From contig CACZVN010000002.1 of assembly GCA_902784615.1 (NCBI GenBank), forward strand, positions 157,321-221,320: a stretch of DNA of 64,000 nucleotides, written 5' to 3'. Below the pieces are notes generated by a model that was given only the letters and a program-made list of their open reading frames with translations, was not told the DNA's origin and made no database searches. This DNA is from an uncultured Prevotellaceae bacterium. Lineage in GTDB: Bacteria; Bacteroidota; Bacteroidia; Bacteroidales; Bacteroidaceae. Position numbers and translations under genes: made by a program. This document shows, piece by piece, positions 63,668 through 64,000 of the stretch; position 1 is the first letter of the stretch; the number at the start of each line of letters is the position of its first letter.

Positions 63668-64000
63668 TCAGCCTCTTTTGGGCAATTCAATCCTGAACGT
63701 TGTGCCCTTACCGATTTCCGATGATTTGACGAAAATACGTCCCTTATGATACTCTCCAACAATACGACGGGCGAGAGAGAGACCAAGGCCCCATCCACGC
63801 TGTTTGGTCGTAAAACCTGGTGTGAAGATATTTCCGAGGTCTTTCTTCCGAATGCCTTTTCCATTATCAGACACCTCTATGACCACACGATTACCTTCTT
63901 CCGTCAGAGTGATTTCAATCCTACCACTTCCTTCCATCGCATCAACAGCATTCTTACAGAGGTTCTCAATAACCCACTCAAACAAGGAGGCATTCATGCT
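63668..64000 (-). CDS. Histidine kinase, ATPase (HATPase_c) end only
   Basis: The last 110 codons of a sensor kinase extending beyond the window. The N box ENLCKNAVDAM, G1 box DNGKGIRKKD, F box NIFTPGFTTK and G2 box GWGLGLSLARRIVGEY are all present, so the ATP lid is complete. The sensor and His-dimerisation part lie outside. It ends 113 bases before the -7 box of the yceD promoter. Confidence 0.93.
   Translation of the reverse strand, partial: SMNASLFEWVIENLCKNAVDAMEGSGRIEITLTEEGNRVVIEVSDNGKGIRKKDLGNIFTPGFTTKQRGWGLGLSLARRIVGEYHKGRIFVKSSEIGKGTTFRIELPKRG

Overview
The window is chromosomal DNA from a Bacteroidetes bacterium, most likely Prevotella or a close relative. Two things point there. 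Promoters follow the Bacteroidetes form TTTG-N20-TAnnTTTG, clearest at 3782-3813, 47359-47390, 47893-47924 and 52510-52541. Many proteins belong to families largely confined to this phylum: DUF5020, DUF3316, DUF5683, DUF6591, VirE-N/DUF3987, Bacteroidetes-type Er/OmpA proteins and 900-residue ParC. There is no rRNA, no CRISPR array, no transposase and no integrase.

Layout. 1-3756 (mostly minus): the 5' end of a periplasmic solute-binding sensor or transporter protein, an orphan coding fragment next to a perfect 14-bp inverted repeat, a HTH-like protein overlapping a membrane-anchored Ser/Thr kinase, and an AAA_14/DUF4143 ATPase. 3999-14753 (plus): a strongly folded RNA of about 230 nt, then an AT-richer accessory cluster. 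It holds a zinc-ribbon/TerB-like protein, an SPFH protein with a GYF_2 tail, a second GYF_2 protein, duplicated small membrane proteins, an outer-membrane protein, two DUF6591 proteins, an M48 protease, a PD-(D/E)XK protein and a mini sigma-region-2 protein. 14889-18803 (minus): a primase/helicase-like VirE-N/DUF3987 protein, a helical partner of unknown function, and two long GGTCACA palindromes. tRNA-Val follows.

19228-33627 is core and on the minus strand. guaB, two PpiC-type chaperones, an OstA-like protein and mutL form a tightly overlapping chain (IMP dehydrogenase, envelope protein folding, LPS transport, mismatch repair). recQ, clpX, clpP, tig (trigger factor) and lptB follow. 33745-35276 (plus) is an MlaE/MlaF lipid transporter. 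35314-37897 (minus) holds a DUF5020 protein, lpxB and surE. Divergent from it, 38018-44261 (plus) is parA-parB-DUF5683-mltD-rsh, joining chromosome partitioning, cell-wall turnover and ppGpp metabolism. 44303-47317 (minus) is a MerR-type regulator and alaS.

The 635-bp region between alaS and parC carries a 5 x 21-bp phased repeat array and a very large AT-rich inverted repeat. 47953-52522 (plus) is parC, a DUF3316 protein and an S41 protease lipoprotein, then tRNA-Leu. 52866-56962 (plus) encodes abundant-looking envelope proteins: a coiled-coil lipoprotein, an OmpA-family protein and a secreted protein with a C-terminal sorting-like motif. 57003-63538 (minus) is yceD-rpmF-fabH-era-der-lipoprotein followed by two paralogous outer-membrane-like proteins. 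The last 333 bases are the ATPase end of a histidine kinase.

The best candidates for undescribed biology are the folded RNA at 4037-4264 with the membrane cluster behind it, the primase-helicase islet with its twin palindromes, the phased repeats and giant inverted repeat before parC, and the nuclease/mini-sigma pair.
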